NCBI GenBank assembly: GCA_026004675.1
Contig: BPJP01000001.1
Coordinates: forward strand, 186,001-250,000
Direction of reading: 5' to 3'
DNA: 64,000 nt
Origin: Gemmatales bacterium
GTDB taxonomy: Bacteria > Planctomycetota > Planctomycetia > Gemmatales > Gemmataceae
Part shown: positions 62,700 through 64,000 of the stretch, piece after piece
Position numbering within the stretch: position 1 is the stretch's first letter
Layout of the letters: the number at the start of each line of letters is the position of its first letter
Position numbers and translations under genes: made by a program
The notes under the pieces: model-generated
What the model was told of the DNA's origin: nothing
The model's database searches: none
Seen by the model: the letters and a program-made list of their open reading frames with translations, nothing else

Positions 62700-63635
62700 T
62701 CACCCCGTTTGCTTTTTGCCTCGAGGATGGAATTGCTTGTGGATAGCTCGCAGTCGATCTCTATCGACGTGAGTATAGTGCTGGGTCGTGCGGATATTGG
62801 CGTGGCCTAGCAGTTCCTGAACCGTGCGAAGATCAGCGCCGCCGGCCAGGAGATGCGTGGCAAAACTGTGTCGCAGGGTGTGGGGGCTTACCTTGGTGTT
62901 CAACCCGGCTCGGAGCACGTATTTCTTTACAAGAATCCACAGCATTTCACGGTTGAGAGGCCGTCCTCCTCGGCTGACGAAGACGGCGGTTGCCTCCGGA
63001 TGGGCAAACACGAGTTGGGGGCGCAGGTCGCGCAAATACTCCTGTAACGCCTCCACAGCCGGTTTGCCCAAAGGAACCACGCGCTGTTTATTCCCCTTCC
63101 CCGTGCACTTGCAGAAGCCCGAATCCAGATGAAGGTCGTTCAACTGCAAGCCGACCACTTCGGACGCTCGGCTGCCGGTGGCGTAAAGAGTCTCCAATAG
63201 CGCCCGATCGCGTAGGTAAAAACGGTCTTCCGGAGACGGAGCCGCGAGCAGTTTATCAACGCTTTCCGGACTGAGCACCTGCGGGATTCGTTCCCAGAGC
63301 TTCGGTGAACTCAAATGCTCTACCGCCTGCTGGTTTGCCCGTTCCTCCAAACGCAAAAAGCGGTAGAACATCTTCAATGCTACCAGATGCCGGGCAACCG
63401 ACGATGGCGACAGACCCCGCTCGCGCAAAAAACTCAAATAATGGCTCAATTCCCGAACACCCGGGTGCAGGTAATCCTTCAGCCCGCCTTCCGCTACCCA
63501 CTCGGCAAAGGTCGTCAGGTCTCGACCATAAGCCAGCACGGTGTTGCGCGCCATGCCTCGTTCCGACTCCAGATAATGGCGAAAGGCGGCGATGTCCTGG
63601 TTCAGCTCAACATTTTGCTGTTCGTTTTTTGGCAT
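62700..63635 (-). CDS. tyrosine recombinase XerD/XerC type
   Basis: About 311 residues from the ATG at 63635; a GTG at 63674 would add 13 residues and has its own GGGGA. The SAM-like N-domain (NQDIAAFRHYLESERGMARNTVLAYGRDLTTFAEWV) and the catalytic domain match Xer: R in TGSRASEVVGL, K in GKGNKQR, H-x-x-R in HTLRHSFATHLL, and H, Y in LGHANIRTTQHYTHV. This is the chromosome dimer-resolution type, not a phage integrase. XerC and XerD cannot be told apart without the dif partner, but the sequence suggests XerD. No att site or mobile-element boundary is seen next to it. Confidence 0.92.
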   Translation of the reverse strand: MPKNEQQNVELNQDIAAFRHYLESERGMARNTVLAYGRDLTTFAEWVAEGGLKDYLHPGVRELSHYLSFLRERGLSPSSVARHLVALKMFYRFLRLEERANQQAVEHLSSPKLWERIPQVLSPESVDKLLAAPSPEDRFYLRDRALLETLYATGSRASEVVGLQLNDLHLDSGFCKCTGKGNKQRVVPLGKPAVEALQEYLRDLRPQLVFAHPEATAVFVSRGGRPLNREMLWILVKKYVLRAGLNTKVSPHTLRHSFATHLLAGGADLRTVQELLGHANIRTTQHYTHVDRDRLRAIHKQFHPRGKKQTG

Positions 63636-63934
63636 GGTCGCTAAAGACGCAATCGGAATCCGATCGATGGGCACGAGGCCAATTCCCCGGCTAAAAATTT
63701 GTTCGGCCAGACCTGCACGTAAAGTTAAGGTTCATCTCGCGTAGAACGCTTTTCTGCCGAGGCGCCTCGGCAATGAGGTTCCAACCGCTACTTCGACCTC
63801 CAGGCGAAAAACGCGGAACACATTTCGGTAGGAAACCGTCGGCTTTTTGCCGAACTCATGGCTCGAAGCGACCATGCCGACCCTGCGGAATATGAGAAGA
63901 CAGCGCGTGGAGCATCGACATCGCCTGGAACGAT

Positions 63935-64000
63935 TCACTTCGACTTCGCAAGGCGTTCGGCTTCTTCCTGTTTGATCATTCGGCGGAAGTTGAGGGCCAG
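63935..64000 (-). CDS. 3' end of an unidentified gene, cut by the window edge
   Basis: The last 21 codons read LALNFRRMIKQEEAERLAKSK followed by TGA (63937-63935). It is a charged helical C-terminus that could belong to many proteins, so no name is proposed. The 299 bases between it and xerD (63636-63934) contain nothing recognisable. Confidence 0.55.
   Translation of the reverse strand: MALNFRRMIKQEEAERLAKSK

Noticed and set aside
62700-63635. Integrase of a mobile element
   Set aside because: The protein has the XerC/XerD build and the region has no att-like repeats or phage genes.

Overview
The window comes from a planctomycete, most likely of the Gemmata group (Gemmataceae). The evidence is the mix of genes: a DUF1552 Tat-exported protein, a DUF1559 prepilin-like protein with its C-terminal H-X9-DG motif, secreted peptidase, esterase and sialidase-like proteins, eukaryotic-like signalling, a DRG-type GTPase, and a two-piece outer-membrane assembly set (LptE-like and BamD-like lipoproteins). 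The tmRNA encodes the tag AEPQFSLAA, which resembles the Gemmata type as I remember it. The species cannot be named from the sequence.

Layout. 1-4.3 kb: the start of bioA, a secreted M14 carboxypeptidase-like protein, and a large secreted protein that joins a catalytically dead caspase-like domain to an S41 (CTP) protease. 4.5-8.7 kb: tRNA-Leu, then an accessory island. It holds two diverged copies of one C-terminal toxin-like domain, a truncated HExxH metallopeptidase fragment, three small immunity-like genes, a duplicated ~97-bp spacer, and a 54-bp tandem hairpin array. 8.9-17.6 kb: a HEAT-repeat protein, the compact minus-strand operon aroF / zinc ribbon / recO / BamD-like / LptE-like, and an S9 peptidase. 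17.6-19.4 kb: tmRNA with promoter and terminator, a HTH-like protein, and a second 54-bp array with the same flank in reverse orientation. 19.4-35.2 kb: an SDR and bifunctional PutA, a Ser/Thr kinase, rpsU, a pseudouridine synthase, DUF1552, a PNPOx-like protein, the DRG/TGS GTPase, asnB, an exported protein of unknown function, and clpB. 35.2-47.1 kb: a sialidase-like protein, a surface-glycan set (GT4 glycosyltransferase, flippase-like protein, ABC-2 permease and ATPase), an SDR, a frameshifted sodium/solute symporter, a DUF1559 protein, a PfkB sugar kinase, and an esterase fused to a second domain and followed by an orphan C-terminal domain. 47.6-59.4 kb: the motility region. 59.6-64 kb: a beta-propeller protein, a PilZ protein, a DUF1810 protein, a scattered third set of the hairpin repeat, a XerD-type recombinase, and a cut gene at the edge.

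Motility. The minus-strand genes flgB, motE-like, fliO, fliP, fliA, two small planctomycete-type genes, fliL, fliM and fliN are bracketed by a membrane histidine kinase (47.6 kb) and a sigma-54 response regulator (55.8 kb), both on the plus strand. A near-consensus -24/-12 site lies upstream of the regulator. A motA gene with two different motB-like genes follows. FliQ, FliR, FlhB, FlhA, hook and filament genes are not in the window, and FliM starts directly at its core without the usual N-terminal CheY-binding segment.

The most unusual items are the pseudocaspase-CTP protease, the decayed toxin/immunity island with its duplicated spacer, and the two-hairpin 54-bp repeat family found at three sites. 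The frameshifted symporter and the doubled MotB also merit a second look.
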